Shown one piece after another: positions 26,230 through 36,930 of a stretch of DNA of 64,000 bases; within the stretch, counting starts at the first letter, position 1, and every line of letters starts with the position of its first letter. The notes beneath the pieces are model-generated. The model was not told the DNA's origin. It was given only the letters and a program-made list of their open reading frames with translations, and searched no databases. The stretch lies in the NCBI RefSeq assembly GCF_900100785.1, contig NZ_FNCP01000007.1:120586-184585 (forward strand). The letters run 5' to 3'. The stretch is from Desulfosporosinus hippei DSM 8344. GTDB lineage: Bacteria; Bacillota; Desulfitobacteriia; Desulfitobacteriales; Desulfitobacteriaceae. The translations under genes were made by a program, and so were the position numbers.

Positions 26230-26811
26230 TCAGGCTTCCCACTTCTTTTCCGAGAGGCCATTAAAGAAGACAACCAAGGCGTGGTTCAGTTCTTCGCGGA
26301 GATCTCCGCTCCCTGAAACATGCCAACGGATAAAGTGCTGAACCATCATTCCTTCAAGGCTCTCCGCCAAAAAAGAGGGATCATATTCACTATTGATCTC
26401 GCCATTTTGTTGTCCAACCGTGAGAATTGCCAGTAAACCATAATGTAAGCTCATATCGTAATCCGCACCTTCACGACTCCGAATAGTTACCCAGGCAATT
26501 TCACGATCCCTAATCATAAATTCAGCCCAGTCCTGTAAGAGGGCACTTAAACGTTGTCGTGTACCCAAACTAGGCTTATGACGCCCTCTGTTTGCAAGAT
26601 CCTGCCAAGATCGCTTGGAAAACTCTTTAATAACTGCTTCCTTTGTAGGAAAATAGTTGTAGAAGGTTCCTTTGCCTACATCAGCTTGCTGGGTAATCTG
26701 TTCAACAGAGGTAGCGGAAAAACCCTGCGAACGAAATAGCTGCATAGCATTGGAGAATATCTTTTCTCGGGTTTCATTCTTTTTTCTTTCTCTACGAGAT
26801 AATTCACTCAT
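26230..26811 (-). CDS. TetR/AcrR family repressor
   Basis: A 193-residue regulator. The N-terminal helix-turn-helix is 'SATSVEQITQQADVGKGTFYNYFPTKEAVIKEF' (about residues 32-64). The C-terminal ligand domain is helical and unassigned. It lies upstream of the DmpA-type peptidase on the same strand, and an inverted repeat TGTAGA..TCTACA lies before its start, suggesting autoregulation. The effector is unknown. Confidence 0.9.
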   Translation of the reverse strand: MSELSRRERKKNETREKIFSNAMQLFRSQGFSATSVEQITQQADVGKGTFYNYFPTKEAVIKEFSKRSWQDLANRGRHKPSLGTRQRLSALLQDWAEFMIRDREIAWVTIRSREGADYDMSLHYGLLAILTVGQQNGEINSEYDPSFLAESLEGMMVQHFIRWHVSGSGDLREELNHALVVFFNGLSEKKWEA

Positions 26812-26831
26812 CTATCCCCCCCCTTGCATAC

Positions 26832-26869
26832 CAATGTAGATATAGCTGACTTATATATCATTCTACATC
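26832..26869. promoter_or_regulatory. Candidate TetR operator
   Basis: ATGTAGA and TCTACAT arms face each other across about 21 bp of AT-rich, partly palindromic sequence, just upstream of the TetR gene. It could be its autoregulatory site. Confidence 0.3.
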
Positions 26870-26902
26870 TTCCATTATTTACCTTCTTTTTCCAGGGGGA
26901 TT

Positions 26903-28069
26903 TTATTTGTTTAAATACTTTTTTCTATTAACACTGTCCCTTCCAAGTTTCCAAACCGTCATAACCCTCCAGACAGTACGCTCCAGTTGGGATTTCGCCT
27001 TAGCAAAAGCTTGATCTAAGGTTCCGGGCCCTTCAGAAACACTAAAACAACTTTGAATTCCTTGAACAAAAAAAGCGTCAGGAGACCCCTCAACAGACCC
27101 TGATATTACCAAAACCGGAACACAGTACTTTTTAGCCAAAGCAGCAACTCCAACAGGGACTTTCCCGTAAGCTGTCTGAAAGTCTGTTCTTCCTTCACCA
27201 GTGAGAACCAAGTCTGCGTCTTTAATCTTTTCCTCTGCATTTGACACTTCTAAGATAATTTGCGACCCCCCTCGCAACTGAGCACCTAAAAATCCTACAG
27301 CACCTGCCCCAAGCCCTCCTGCCGCCCCCCCGCCGCTTAATTCCAACAAATTAGTTCCTTTTACTAAACTTATATGCTCTCCAAGGTTTTTCAAAGCGGC
27401 ATCCAGTATTCTTACATCATCTGGACTGGCACCTTTCTGTGGCCCGTAAACAGCACTTGCGCCTTCCGAACCACAGAGAGTATTTTGAACATCGCAAGCA
27501 ACTTCAATTTTAACTTCGGACAAGCGCGGATCAATTTCTGACATATCAATTTCCGCCAAATCTAAAAGCGCTTCTCCTCCCAACGGGAGAGCCTTGCCCT
27601 CAGAATCCTGCAATTTCACGCCTAAAGCAACAGCCATACCTGCTCCCCCATCATTAGTTGCACTCCCACCAATCCCGAGAAGAATCTTATTTACACCGCG
27701 CTCAAGAGCATCCCTTATGAGCAAGCCTGTTCCATAAGTCGAGGTTATTCTGGGGTTTTTCTCTTTATAGGCTAAGAGGGTCAACCCTGATGCAGCTGCC
27801 ATCTCAATAATAGCTGTTTGACCATTATCGATAAGACCGTAGGTGGCCTGTATTGGTCGTCCAAGGGGGTCTGTAACACTAACCTCGATCTTAACTCCTT
27901 TAACTGAGCTAAGGATTGCATCAACAGTTCCTTCTCCACCATCCGCCATAGGGATCATTTCAATATTGCTTTCCGGATAAACTCTTTGAACCCCCATACG
28001 CATTGCTTTGGCAACCCCTAAGGCGTTTAAGCAGCCTTTAAATGAATCTGGAGCAATAACGATTTTCAT
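26903..28069 (-). CDS. glxK: Glycerate kinase (GlxK/GarK type)
   Basis: A 388-residue type I glycerate kinase. Family blocks: N-terminal 'MKIVIAPDSFKGCLNA', 'PMADGGEGTVDAI', 'KILLGIGGSATNDGGAGMAVALG', and near the C-terminus 'LVLTGEGRTDFQTAYGKVPVG'. It phosphorylates D-glycerate to a phosphoglycerate that enters glycolysis. The ribosome site AAGGAG lies inside the last codons of the preceding membrane-protein gene, and only six bases separate the two, so they form an operon. Confidence 0.95.
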   Translation of the reverse strand: MKIVIAPDSFKGCLNALGVAKAMRMGVQRVYPESNIEMIPMADGGEGTVDAILSSVKGVKIEVSVTDPLGRPIQATYGLIDNGQTAIIEMAAASGLTLLAYKEKNPRITSTYGTGLLIRDALERGVNKILLGIGGSATNDGGAGMAVALGVKLQDSEGKALPLGGEALLDLAEIDMSEIDPRLSEVKIEVACDVQNTLCGSEGASAVYGPQKGASPDDVRILDAALKNLGEHISLVKGTNLLELSGGGAAGGLGAGAVGFLGAQLRGGSQIILEVSNAEEKIKDADLVLTGEGRTDFQTAYGKVPVGVAALAKKYCVPVLVISGSVEGSPDAFFVQGIQSCFSVSEGPGTLDQAFAKAKSQLERTVWRVMTVWKLGRDSVNRKKYLNK

Positions 28070-28075
28070 AATGAT

Positions 28076-28411
28076 TCACTCCTTAGATTGAGCACGTCGT
28101 CCAACATAGATTCCAATGTTAAGATAAACAACAAGACTTGTAAAGTCAGCTACAACGATTAACCAACTTTCAATTGGAAACTCTACAAGATAAGCAATCA
28201 GATAGGATAATAGATTAAACAAAAAGGCCGCAATATATGCAGAAACCAAATTTTCAGACTTCCCACGATAACCCACCAGAAACCCAACTGGATAAAATAG
28301 TGCAAAATTAAAGGCTAATTGATTAAGTGTCCCACCCGAGTCAAAAAAATCACCCCAAAAAATAAAAAGTAAGCTTAGGATAAGCAAATATCGCCAAAAA
28401 GCTAAATTCAT
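28076..28411 (-). CDS. Small polytopic membrane protein (111 aa)
   Basis: An 111-residue protein with about four hydrophobic helices ('YLLILSLLFIFWGDFF', 'LAFNFALFYPVGFLVGY', 'AYIAAFLFNLLSYLIAYLV', 'WLIVVADFTSLVVYLNIGIYVG') and short polar loops, ending in a basic tail. No family is recognised. It is first in an operon with glycerate kinase, which suggests (no more) a link to glycerate or its transport. Confidence 0.7.
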   Translation of the reverse strand: MNLAFWRYLLILSLLFIFWGDFFDSGGTLNQLAFNFALFYPVGFLVGYRGKSENLVSAYIAAFLFNLLSYLIAYLVEFPIESWLIVVADFTSLVVYLNIGIYVGRRAQSKE

Positions 28412-28599
28412 TAGTACCCCCTATATTACAAACTTCCCCTCCACTAACTATTAGGGAGAGAGTAACACTCTCCCCCTCTTTCCGGTGATTATCGGCTAAT
28501 ATAGTTCGTAGGTTAAATAATTTAATGAAAAGGGGATAAGTGGATTGGTTCCCCGAATAAACCCCTCAAACACGAGTTAGATTTAAAGTTAAAGGCTTT

Positions 28600-30075
<1,476 letters not shown>

Positions 30076-30200
30076 CTAATTAGTATATCAGAAATAGAGT
30101 AAAAAAGCATAACAAAATAATTTTTTTCATTTCAGTTATTGTACCCCTCTTGCTTGTATAACATTATCATTGTTATTATGATGGATGAAGGAGGTAAAGC

Positions 30201-30701
30201 ATGTTTTACCGTATTCACCAATTCATTCGAACTATTATGCCCCGTATTAAACCAGCCGATGTTGAATGGGCAACTAAGCATTTATCATCAGCTGCTGCGG
30301 AACTTTTTTTGCGCCAGTCCAAAGCAGAGCAACGTCATGCCATTGATGTCGCCAAGAGTATCATTAAAGCCAGCTATCCTCTTTCTTATTTGGATTATCA
30401 AAATCTGATCTCTGCTGCTCTCCTTCATGATTGTGGAAAATCAGTTGTCTCAATCCGTCTCTGGCAAAGGGTTTATATTGTTCTGATGCATAAAGCACCT
30501 AAGCCTCTATGGTCTATCTTGGAAAAGGGGCCCTCATTTTTTTCATTCCCCTTAAAAATTTATACCCGACACTCTCTGTGGAGTGAATACTTAGCTAGAA
30601 AATCCGGAATGAATTCCATTGTCTGTCACTTAATTCGCGAACACCATTCTCCAAATACTGATTTGGGTCGAATATTGAAACAAGCGGATGATACACATTA
30701 A
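30201..30701 (+). CDS. HD-domain phosphohydrolase
   Basis: A 166-residue HD protein with the motif series H ('EQRHAIDVAKSI'), HD ('AALLHDCGKS'), H ('HLIREHHSP') and D ('LKQADDTH', near the C-terminus). Compared with the HD gene at 7621 it is unrelated apart from the fold. The strong AAGGAGG site before 30201 fixes the start. The substrate is unknown. The gene ends 12 bp before a very strong terminator shared with the converging coiled-coil gene. Confidence 0.85.
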   Translation: MFYRIHQFIRTIMPRIKPADVEWATKHLSSAAAELFLRQSKAEQRHAIDVAKSIIKASYPLSYLDYQNLISAALLHDCGKSVVSIRLWQRVYIVLMHKAPKPLWSILEKGPSFFSFPLKIYTRHSLWSEYLARKSGMNSIVCHLIREHHSPNTDLGRILKQADDTH

Positions 30702-30712
30702 GCTACTAAAAT

Positions 30713-30771
30713 TCATCCGCCAAAAAAGCATGAACCACCGGAAGGTGGTTCATGCTTTTTTGGCGGATGAT
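30713..30771. terminator. 27-bp-stem bidirectional terminator
   Basis: A perfect inverted repeat of about 27 bp with a GGAA loop (arms begin TCATCCGCC and end GGCGGATGA), with internal A6/T6 tracts. It contains the final codons of the minus-strand gene ending at 30750. Confidence 0.93.
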
Positions 30772-31016
30772 TCCATTTTATCTTGAAGCTCTACAATTTC
30801 CCTGTTCTTGATAAAAATCCATTTAGCAAACCTTTTGTTATCTCGCTGTAAGCGCACATTTTCCTTTTCCAGGTTGCGCACTAAAGCTACCTTTTCTCTT
30901 TCTACCTTCTCTAACAAGTTCATAAGCACTCTACGACTGACTCGTAAATGTTCGACACGCTGCTCTAATTCTCCGACACGGGCCCTTAATAGCTTTATTT
31001 CCTCGTTTGAATTCAA
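30750..31016 (-). CDS. Small coiled-coil protein (88 aa)
   Basis: An 88-residue, highly charged protein that is almost entirely heptad repeats: 'IKLLRARVGELEQRVEHLRVSRRVLMNLLEKVEREKVALVRNLEKENVRLQ'. It should form a coiled-coil dimer. The start is a TTG with a GGGGGG ribosome site eight bases away. Its last codons and stop lie inside the large terminator stem. No family is recognised; it resembles small structural or sporulation-related coiled-coil proteins only in a general way. Confidence 0.65.
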   Translation of the reverse strand: MNSNEEIKLLRARVGELEQRVEHLRVSRRVLMNLLEKVEREKVALVRNLEKENVRLQRDNKRFAKWIFIKNREIVELQDKMESSAKKA

Positions 31017-31093
31017 TCATTACGCCCCCCCGGCATTATCTGTATTAATAGTCTATGCCGGAAAAATGCATTTTAAACCCGTCACTGCGGAAT

Positions 31094-31939
31094 CTATTTT
31101 TTGTTGAGAATTGATAATCTCTGAATTTGTCGGAGAACAGTAAGAGGAACTCCCCATTCTCCTAGCTCAACTCCGGGCTTACGTTTTTCTCCATGAAAAT
31201 CCGAACCACCTGTCATAATTAACTCATACTGTTGAGCAATTGCCATGTATCTTCTGACATCCTCTTCACTGTGCTCAGAATGTCTAACCTCCAGTCCCTG
31301 AAGACCCATTTTCGCCCATACAGCAATCTCGTTGTCAAGTCCCTGCATCCCCGGATGAGCAAGAACCGCCACACCCTGAGCTTCTCGAACTAATTGAATT
31401 CCTTCTTCGGTACTTATTTTATAACGTGGAACGTAAGCTGGTGCACCCCTGCCTAGATACCTCTCAAAGGCATCACGTGTATCTCGCACAATACCTCGTT
31501 CTACAAGGGCCTGGGCTATATGAGGGCGACCAATGGAATCCCCTTGTGATAGCTTCCGAACTTCCTCATCATGAAGCTCTATATGGAGTGTGGCCAAACA
31601 CTTCAAAATATCTTGCATTCGGAGTTCACGAGCTTCACGAAGACTTTTAAGCTGCTTATTCAACTTAGGCGTATTGTCGAGTGCGTATCCAAGGATATGT
31701 ACTTCTTGTCCTTTCCAATCTGTATTAAGCTCTACTCCCTGAAGTACTTCTATTTTATATTGGACTCCGGCTTCTTCTGCCTCACGCCAGCCTTGGATTG
31801 TATCATGGTCAGTAATTCCAATGCCTTTCAAGCCTATCTCGGCAGCCATGCGAACAAGTTCTCGGGGGGTCAATAAACCATCAGAGGCAGTGGTGTGACA
31901 GTGCAAATCAACTTCATATAACGCATTTCTTGAAGACAT
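31094..31939 (-). CDS. PHP-domain phosphoesterase (TrpH/YciV type)
   Basis: A 281-residue PHP-domain protein. The metal-binding motifs are complete: 'VDLHCHTTASDG' at residues 10-21, 'GITDHDTIQG', 'AVLAHPGMQ' and 'MTGGSDFHGEKR'. The closest characterised relatives are E. coli YciV/RNase AM and nucleoside 3',5'-bisphosphate phosphatases, which hydrolyse pAp or short RNA 5' ends. The gene is followed downstream by the small coiled-coil gene on the same strand, 77 bp away. Confidence 0.88.
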   Translation of the reverse strand: MSSRNALYEVDLHCHTTASDGLLTPRELVRMAAEIGLKGIGITDHDTIQGWREAEEAGVQYKIEVLQGVELNTDWKGQEVHILGYALDNTPKLNKQLKSLREARELRMQDILKCLATLHIELHDEEVRKLSQGDSIGRPHIAQALVERGIVRDTRDAFERYLGRGAPAYVPRYKISTEEGIQLVREAQGVAVLAHPGMQGLDNEIAVWAKMGLQGLEVRHSEHSEEDVRRYMAIAQQYELIMTGGSDFHGEKRKPGVELGEWGVPLTVLRQIQRLSILNKK

Positions 31940-31978
31940 TTTTTAACCCCTTTCTTGCAGCAGCAAAGTTGTTATTGC

Positions 31979-32929
31979 TTACTTTAAAACTTCTAGGAGT
32001 ACTCTTCTAAAGTTACGATAACTAATCTTTTCAACATCTTTTGTCGAAAAGCCAACTTTTATTAAATCATCCAGTAAATCACAATACTCTCCCACATGTT
32101 CTAACCCCTTTGGCACTTCAGGAATTCCATCAAAATCCGACCCTAATCCAACCGCATCCACCCCTGCCATCTCTGCAATATAACAAATATGACGGACAAC
32201 GTCTTCTCTCGTTGCCGCCCCATTTTCGTTTAGAAAGCCTGGATTGAAATTCACCCCCACTAGCCCTTTATGCTTGGCCAAAGCCAGTAATTGCTGATCC
32301 GTTAAATTACGCGGGTGATTACACAACATCTTAGAACAAGAATGTGTTGCAACGATAGGATCCTTAGACAATTCAGTCACATGCCAAAATCCCTCTTCGT
32401 TAAGGTGCGAAACATCTATCAGCATCCCTAATTCATTCATACGTAAGACGACTTTTTCTCCTAAACTCGTTAATCTGCTCCTAGTATTCAATTCTCCAAC
32501 CCCATCTCCCAACTCATTGCGTTGGTTCCAGGTTAGTCCTAAGGCCCTCACTCCCAAACGATAGATTATGTCAAGCATAAAGAGATTTTGCCCTAATATC
32601 TCTCCCCCCTCCACACTTAACAAAATCCCTGTTCGATTAGGGTCAGGAATATTATTAAGATCGTTCTTGCTCTGTATAAGAAATAGTTGTTCCCTATGAC
32701 TTTCAATAAGTCGATGAGCACCTTCAATTAACTGCAAGCCCCGATGTGTGGCCATCATAGGTTTATACTCTGTCTCAATATACGCAGCCAAAAATTGCAA
32801 AGTTATGCCTGTTGCCCTGGCCCGCTGGATATCCCAATGCCCTCCATCTAGGGGATCTTGCAATGTTCTTTCACCATTGACATAATGGCTTAAGCTATCA
32901 CAATGACCGTCAATAATATGATATTTCAT
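31979..32929 (-). CDS. Membrane dipeptidase (peptidase M19)
   Basis: A 316-residue zinc dipeptidase of the renal dipeptidase family. Seen are 'IIDGHCDSL' at the N-terminus, 'GVRALGLTWNQRNELGDG', 'GMLIDVSHLNEEGFW', 'PIVATHSCSKMLCNHPRNLTDQQL' and 'VGLGSDFDGIP', covering the metal ligands. It cleaves dipeptides, possibly during peptide use or wall turnover. The ATG at 32929 has the GGGAGG site; a longer frame upstream does not fit the family. No signal peptide is present, so it should be cytosolic. Confidence 0.93.
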   Translation of the reverse strand: MKYHIIDGHCDSLSHYVNGERTLQDPLDGGHWDIQRARATGITLQFLAAYIETEYKPMMATHRGLQLIEGAHRLIESHREQLFLIQSKNDLNNIPDPNRTGILLSVEGGEILGQNLFMLDIIYRLGVRALGLTWNQRNELGDGVGELNTRSRLTSLGEKVVLRMNELGMLIDVSHLNEEGFWHVTELSKDPIVATHSCSKMLCNHPRNLTDQQLLALAKHKGLVGVNFNPGFLNENGAATREDVVRHICYIAEMAGVDAVGLGSDFDGIPEVPKGLEHVGEYCDLLDDLIKVGFSTKDVEKISYRNFRRVLLEVLK

Positions 32930-33002
32930 GCAATCCGCCTCCCTCAATAATCGGAACGTCCTTTTTACAAACAGAATCATTAAGCTTTCTGACTAGTATA
33001 AT

Positions 33003-33041
33003 AAACACCTGTTTGCTCTAGACCTAGGCAAACAGGTGTTT
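33003..33041. terminator. Terminator downstream of spoVS
   Basis: A perfect 14-bp stem AAACACCTGTTTGC/GCAAACAGGTGTTT with an 11-base loop, between spoVS and the dipeptidase gene, both on the minus strand. Confidence 0.85.
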
Positions 33042-33070
33042 AATCGCTTCCTTCTATATTCCAAACTTCC

Positions 33071-33331
33071 CTAACGAGACTGTACAATTAATTTAATTGC
33101 TGTCCGCTCTTCTCCTTCAATTAAAACGTCTGTAAAGGCTGGAATACATATAAGATCGACTCCGCTCGGAGCCACAAAACCACGTGCAATTGCTACGGCT
33201 TTTACAGCCTGGTTAAGAGCACCGGCACCAATAGCCTGTAGCTCAGCGCCGCCCTTTTCACGAAGTACTCCCGCAAGTGCTCCTGCAACCGCATTCGGGC
33301 TTGATTTTGCTGAGACTTTTAAAACTTCCAT
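33071..33331 (-). CDS. spoVS: Stage V sporulation protein S
   Basis: SpoVS, 86 residues from the ATG at 33331, which has a GAGCAGGAGG ribosome site. The sequence is nearly invariant across spore formers: 'MEVLKVSAKSSPNAVAGALAG', 'AIGAGALNQAVKAVAIARGFVAPSG' and 'GEERTAIKLIV'. It has an Alba-like fold and in B. subtilis is required for spore coat and core development and affects septation. A longer frame upstream of this ATG does not fit the family. It follows ymdB and rny on the same strand, the same order as in Bacillus. Confidence 0.97.
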   Translation of the reverse strand: MEVLKVSAKSSPNAVAGALAGVLREKGGAELQAIGAGALNQAVKAVAIARGFVAPSGVDLICIPAFTDVLIEGEERTAIKLIVQSR

Positions 33332-33495
33332 AGACACATCCTCCTGCTCGAATTCATTTACAAGTATTACCACAACTTAGAATATATGTATTCGAGAAGG
33401 AGCAGACAAAATCCTCTATTTATCAATAAAGAATTTTCAGATTTTTTACTGATAAGACATCTTTTCAATAAACCTTAGGGTGAATTTGGGCAGTA

Positions 33496-34278
33496 TCACT
33501 TCTCACCAGTCACTTGAATTGCTTCGATCCGCCGCGCTTTCCCTGTCTCTTCGTCAATATCTAAAACCACAGCATTCAGCTGTATTGGTCCATTTGCTAA
33601 TTCAAACTTTGCAGGTAGCTGAGTTAAAAAGCGATTAATAATTATTTCCTTTTTTACTCCTAGTACTGAATCCCTGGGCCCTGTCATACCGACATCAGTA
33701 ATATACGCTGTTCCTTGATCAAGTAAGCGAGCATCTGCAGTTTGGATATGAGTATGAGTACCAATGACTGCACTAACCTTTCCATCTAGAAACCACCCCA
33801 TAGCAACCTTTTCCGAAGTTGCTTCAGCATGAAAATCCACAATAATGATGGAGGTTTCTTGTTTAATTTGATTAATCCAGCGAATAGCTCCACTGAATGG
33901 GTCATCTAGCGAGGGTAAAAATACCCGGCCTGAAAGATTCAAAACTCCTATTTTTTTACCCTTAGTACGGATGAAACCATGTCCCTGTCCCGGTGCTCCA
34001 ACTGGATAATTAGCTGGCCTAATCAACCTAGACTCACGATCAATAAAGTTCATAATATCTCTTTGATCCCAAACATGATTGCCCATTGTTAAGAATTCAA
34101 TTCCATTGGCATAGAGCTCATCGGCAATCTCTTTGGTTAAGCCTTTTCCTGCAGCTGCATTTTCACCATTGGCAATGGTTACATCAATTTGATGTTTCTC
34201 TTGAAGTGGTTTCAGGAATCGTTTAACAGCTTCTCTTCCAGGTTTTCCCACTATATCCCCTATAAACAATATATGCAA
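33496..34278 (-). CDS. ymdB: YmdB-type metallophosphodiesterase
   Basis: A 260-residue calcineurin-like phosphoesterase of the YmdB family. The metal motifs are 'MHILFIGDIVGKPGREAV', 'GENAAAGKGL', 'FLTMGNHVWDQRD', 'VDFHAEATSEK' and 'IGTHTHIQTAD'. YmdB hydrolyses 2',3'-cyclic nucleotides and in B. subtilis governs the choice between biofilm and motility through RNA levels. It lies between rny and spoVS, an order conserved across Firmicutes. Confidence 0.95.
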   Translation of the reverse strand: MHILFIGDIVGKPGREAVKRFLKPLQEKHQIDVTIANGENAAAGKGLTKEIADELYANGIEFLTMGNHVWDQRDIMNFIDRESRLIRPANYPVGAPGQGHGFIRTKGKKIGVLNLSGRVFLPSLDDPFSGAIRWINQIKQETSIIIVDFHAEATSEKVAMGWFLDGKVSAVIGTHTHIQTADARLLDQGTAYITDVGMTGPRDSVLGVKKEIIINRFLTQLPAKFELANGPIQLNAVVLDIDEETGKARRIEAIQVTGEK

Positions 34279-34395
34279 ATAATTAACCCTCCTTCCCAGC
34301 GGCTAACCCTAATTTAGCCAATATACATAGGATACCATTTTTTACTATACTAAATAACTGTTTTAACTAAAATTTCGATAAATAAATATAATCAT

Positions 34396-34902
34396 TTACG
34401 TCTTAAAAACTAATACTTTGCCTTCCTCTCGCAAGGCTAGAACATTCTTATTAATATCATTACTCTGAATCGAAGACAACATCTGACTGATCTTTTCTTC
34501 CTGATATACCTGTTCATCTTCTGGCAAATATAATTCATCATAAATTAATTCCAGCTTGTACTTCTTTTTGATAAGCTCAACGATTAATCCTACCTCCCGT
34601 TGAGACATACTGTCAACATCTCTGGTCACAGTAATGACACAGACTGACTCCTCGCTTCTACAAACCACATCAAAAACTCGCATTTTTTGACCTTCTAAGT
34701 GATGGAAGAATTCCAAGGCAGGTGCTAATAAATCCTGGAGAGACTTGACCTTTTGAGGTTGGGAAACCAGGAACGTGAACTTTAGTGCATGTTCTTCTCT
34801 CCAATAGTGAACTGATCCCACCTCGTTATATCTCATGAGTATTGAAGTAAGCAGACCCACTCCGTCTTGCAAACGCCCTCCATCTTTATAAGTACTAAAC
34901 AT
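34396..34902 (-). CDS. Unrecognised protein between rny and ymdB (168 aa)
   Basis: A 168-residue soluble alpha/beta protein that I do not recognise. It begins 'MFSTYKDGGRLQDGVGLLTSILMRYNEVGSVHY', has regular strands ('KFTFLVSQ', 'VCVITVTRDVD') and a C-terminal helix. Its place between rny and ymdB makes a role in RNA metabolism or in regulating RNase Y a reasonable guess, but no motif supports it. Confidence 0.7.
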   Translation of the reverse strand: MFSTYKDGGRLQDGVGLLTSILMRYNEVGSVHYWREEHALKFTFLVSQPQKVKSLQDLLAPALEFFHHLEGQKMRVFDVVCRSEESVCVITVTRDVDSMSQREVGLIVELIKKKYKLELIYDELYLPEDEQVYQEEKISQMLSSIQSNDINKNVLALREEGKVLVFKT

Positions 34903-35103
34903 TCTCGATTTCAGCCCTCTCTATACGCTGTCCTAACATGCTTATTATTCGGCATCGTTCAACAATCTCCTGCTCAATCAACGCATATTTAAGCTGGTCA
35001 TTTATGGGATTAGCCCTAGAAACTAAGCCTTAAGCCAAATACCTTGGCTCCTAATAACAATCAGGCGACCAATGGCCGCCTGATTGTTTATTTTGTATAA
35101 TAA

Positions 35104-36651
35104 TTACTTTGCAAAATCTACAGCCCGAGTTTCCCGAATAACAACCACTTTTATTTGTCCCGGATATTCGAGTTCTTCCTCAATCCGCTTACTGATTTCT
35201 CGTGCAACACGCGGAGCCAACACATCGTCAATTTTATCTGGTTTAACGATAATGCGAACTTCACGTCCTGCTTGGATAGCAAAACATTTTTCTACCCCTT
35301 CAAAGCTCTCAGCAATTTCTTCAAGCTTTTGCAGGCGCTTGATATAGGTTTCCAGAGTTTCTCTGCGCGCTCCAGGACGAGCTGCTGAAACTGCATCTGC
35401 CGCTGCCACAAGTACTGCAACAATCGTCTTTGGCTCCACATCATTATGATGAGCTTCGATTGCATGGGTTACTTCGGTGGACTCCTTGTATTTTTTGACT
35501 AAGTCAACACCGATTTGAACGTGGGTACCTTCCATATCATGGTCAACTGCCTTGCCTATGTCATGGAGCAGACCCGCACGTTTTGCAAGCTGAATATCAA
35601 CTCCCAACTCAGCAGCCATTAAGCCTGCTAAATGGGATACTTCTGTCGAGTGTTTTAGGACATTTTGTCCATAACTTGTACGGAACTTAAGTCGGCCCAG
35701 CAAACGAATTAATTCAGGATGTAATCCATGTACTCCTGTTTCAAAAGTCGCCTGCTCTCCTTCTTCTCTAATCTTTTGGTCAACTTCCTTCTGAGCCTTC
35801 TCTACCATCTCTTCGATCCGTGCCGGATGTATACGGCCATCTGCTATGAGTTTTTCAAGAGCAATCCGCGCAACCTCTCTGCGAATTGGATCAAAGCCTG
35901 ATAGTATGACAGCCTCAGGAGTATCATCAATGATAAGATCAATCCCCGTTAGGGTTTCTATGGTACGGATATTTCGTCCCTCACGACCAATGATCCGACC
36001 TTTCATTTCGTCACTCGGTAATGCTACAACAGATACTGTTGTTTCCGCGACATGATCAGCTGCGCATCGCTGTATTGCGAGGGCAATAATATTTTTCGCC
36101 CTTTTCTCAGCTTCTTCCTTTGCACGAGTTTCAATTTCCTTAATTAGAATTGCCGATTCATAGCGAACGTCTTCTTCTACACGTTTAAGCAACAACTGTT
36201 TAGCCTCTTCCGAGGTCATACCAGATAAACGTTCTAGTTCCGCCTGTTCCTTACCTACAATCTGAGTCAACTCTTCTTTAAGTTGTTCTACTTCACTATC
36301 TTTGCGGTGTAGGTTTTCCTCTTTACGTTCCAGTGATTCGATTTTCCGATCTAGACTTTCCTCTTTTTGAAGCAAGCGTCGTTCTAACCGTTGAAGTTCG
36401 TTGCGCCGTTCCCGGGTTTCCTTTTCAACTTCATTGCGAATATGCATAACTTCTTCTTTGGCTGCAACCACGGACTCCCTTTTCTTACTTTCTGCTGCCG
36501 CATGGGCATTTTCGACAATCCGTTTTGCTTCCTCTTCTGCAGAACCAATACTCTTTTCAGCCGTATTCTTACGGAAAAGCCAACCAACAAAGATACCTAA
36601 ACCTAATCCCACTAGAACCGAGACCAACCCTGTGATAATTAGTTCGATCAT
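35104..36651 (-). CDS. rny: Ribonuclease Y
   Basis: RNase Y, 515 residues, the membrane-anchored endoribonuclease that starts mRNA decay. An N-terminal helix (about 3-22) is followed by a long coiled coil (about 30-170), a KH domain ('[15 protein letters not shown]') and an HD domain ('[16 protein letters not shown]' and '[15 protein letters not shown]'). I used the ATG at 36651; a GTG at 36663 lies too close to the AGGAGG site. Two terminator hairpins lie between recX and this gene, so it has its own transcription signal. Confidence 0.97.
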   Translation of the reverse strand: MIELIITGLVSVLVGLGLGIFVGWLFRKNTAEKSIGSAEEEAKRIVENAHAAAESKKRESVVAAKEEVMHIRNEVEKETRERRNELQRLERRLLQKEESLDRKIESLERKEENLHRKDSEVEQLKEELTQIVGKEQAELERLSGMTSEEAKQLLLKRVEEDVRYESAILIKEIETRAKEEAEKRAKNIIALAIQRCAADHVAETTVSVVALPSDEMKGRIIGREGRNIRTIETLTGIDLIIDDTPEAVILSGFDPIRREVARIALEKLIADGRIHPARIEEMVEKAQKEVDQKIREEGEQATFETGVHGLHPELIRLLGRLKFRTSYGQNVLKHSTEVSHLAGLMAAELGVDIQLAKRAGLLHDIGKAVDHDMEGTHVQIGVDLVKKYKESTEVTHAIEAHHNDVEPKTIVAVLVAAADAVSAARPGARRETLETYIKRLQKLEEIAESFEGVEKCFAIQAGREVRIIVKPDKIDDVLAPRVAREISKRIEEELEYPGQIKVVVIRETRAVDFAK

Positions 36652-36702
36652 ACGTCTACACACCTCCTTTGGTTTAAATTTTTTTAAATTCTATTATTAC
36701 AT

Positions 36703-36728
36703 AAAAAAAACTGGTTTCCAAAACCAGT
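36703..36728 (-). terminator. Terminator-like hairpin in the rny leader
   Basis: On the minus strand a CTGGTTT-TGG-AAACCAG hairpin is followed by eight T, only about 30 bp before the rny ribosome site. It is a complete intrinsic terminator in the untranslated leader. Confidence 0.75.
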
Positions 36729-36849
36729 CACTCTAAGCATAACCTTTAAAACAGGCATTCCTCCTGTTTCCTACAACTCTCGCTCGCTAGTCAAAAAAAC
36801 CATATTTTAGCTAACTACAACGAAATCTATAAGAAAACCTTTAAAGGTT

Positions 36850-36883
36850 AAATCTTAACAGAGACAGGTCTCTGTTAAGATTT
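36850..36883. terminator. Terminator downstream of recX
   Basis: A perfect 15-bp stem AATCTTAACAGAGAC/GTCTCTGTTAAGATT with a two-base junction, T-rich on both sides. It lies between rny and recX. Because transcription is leftward, it lies downstream of recX. Confidence 0.8.
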
Positions 36884-36930
36884 TAATATCATTTGCAGTT
36901 AATGTCAAGCTTGTCCTAAATGGCTCAATT

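Noticed and set aside
28440..28480. Palindrome GGGAGAGAGT/ACTCTCCC as guaB terminator
   Set aside because: The stem has a two-base bulge and no T tract follows on the minus strand; too weak to call.
36672..36780. 25-codon leader peptide frame (MPVLKV..) in the rny leader
   Set aside because: The AGGAGGA touches the ATG with almost no spacing, so initiation there is unlikely; kept only as part of the attenuator idea.
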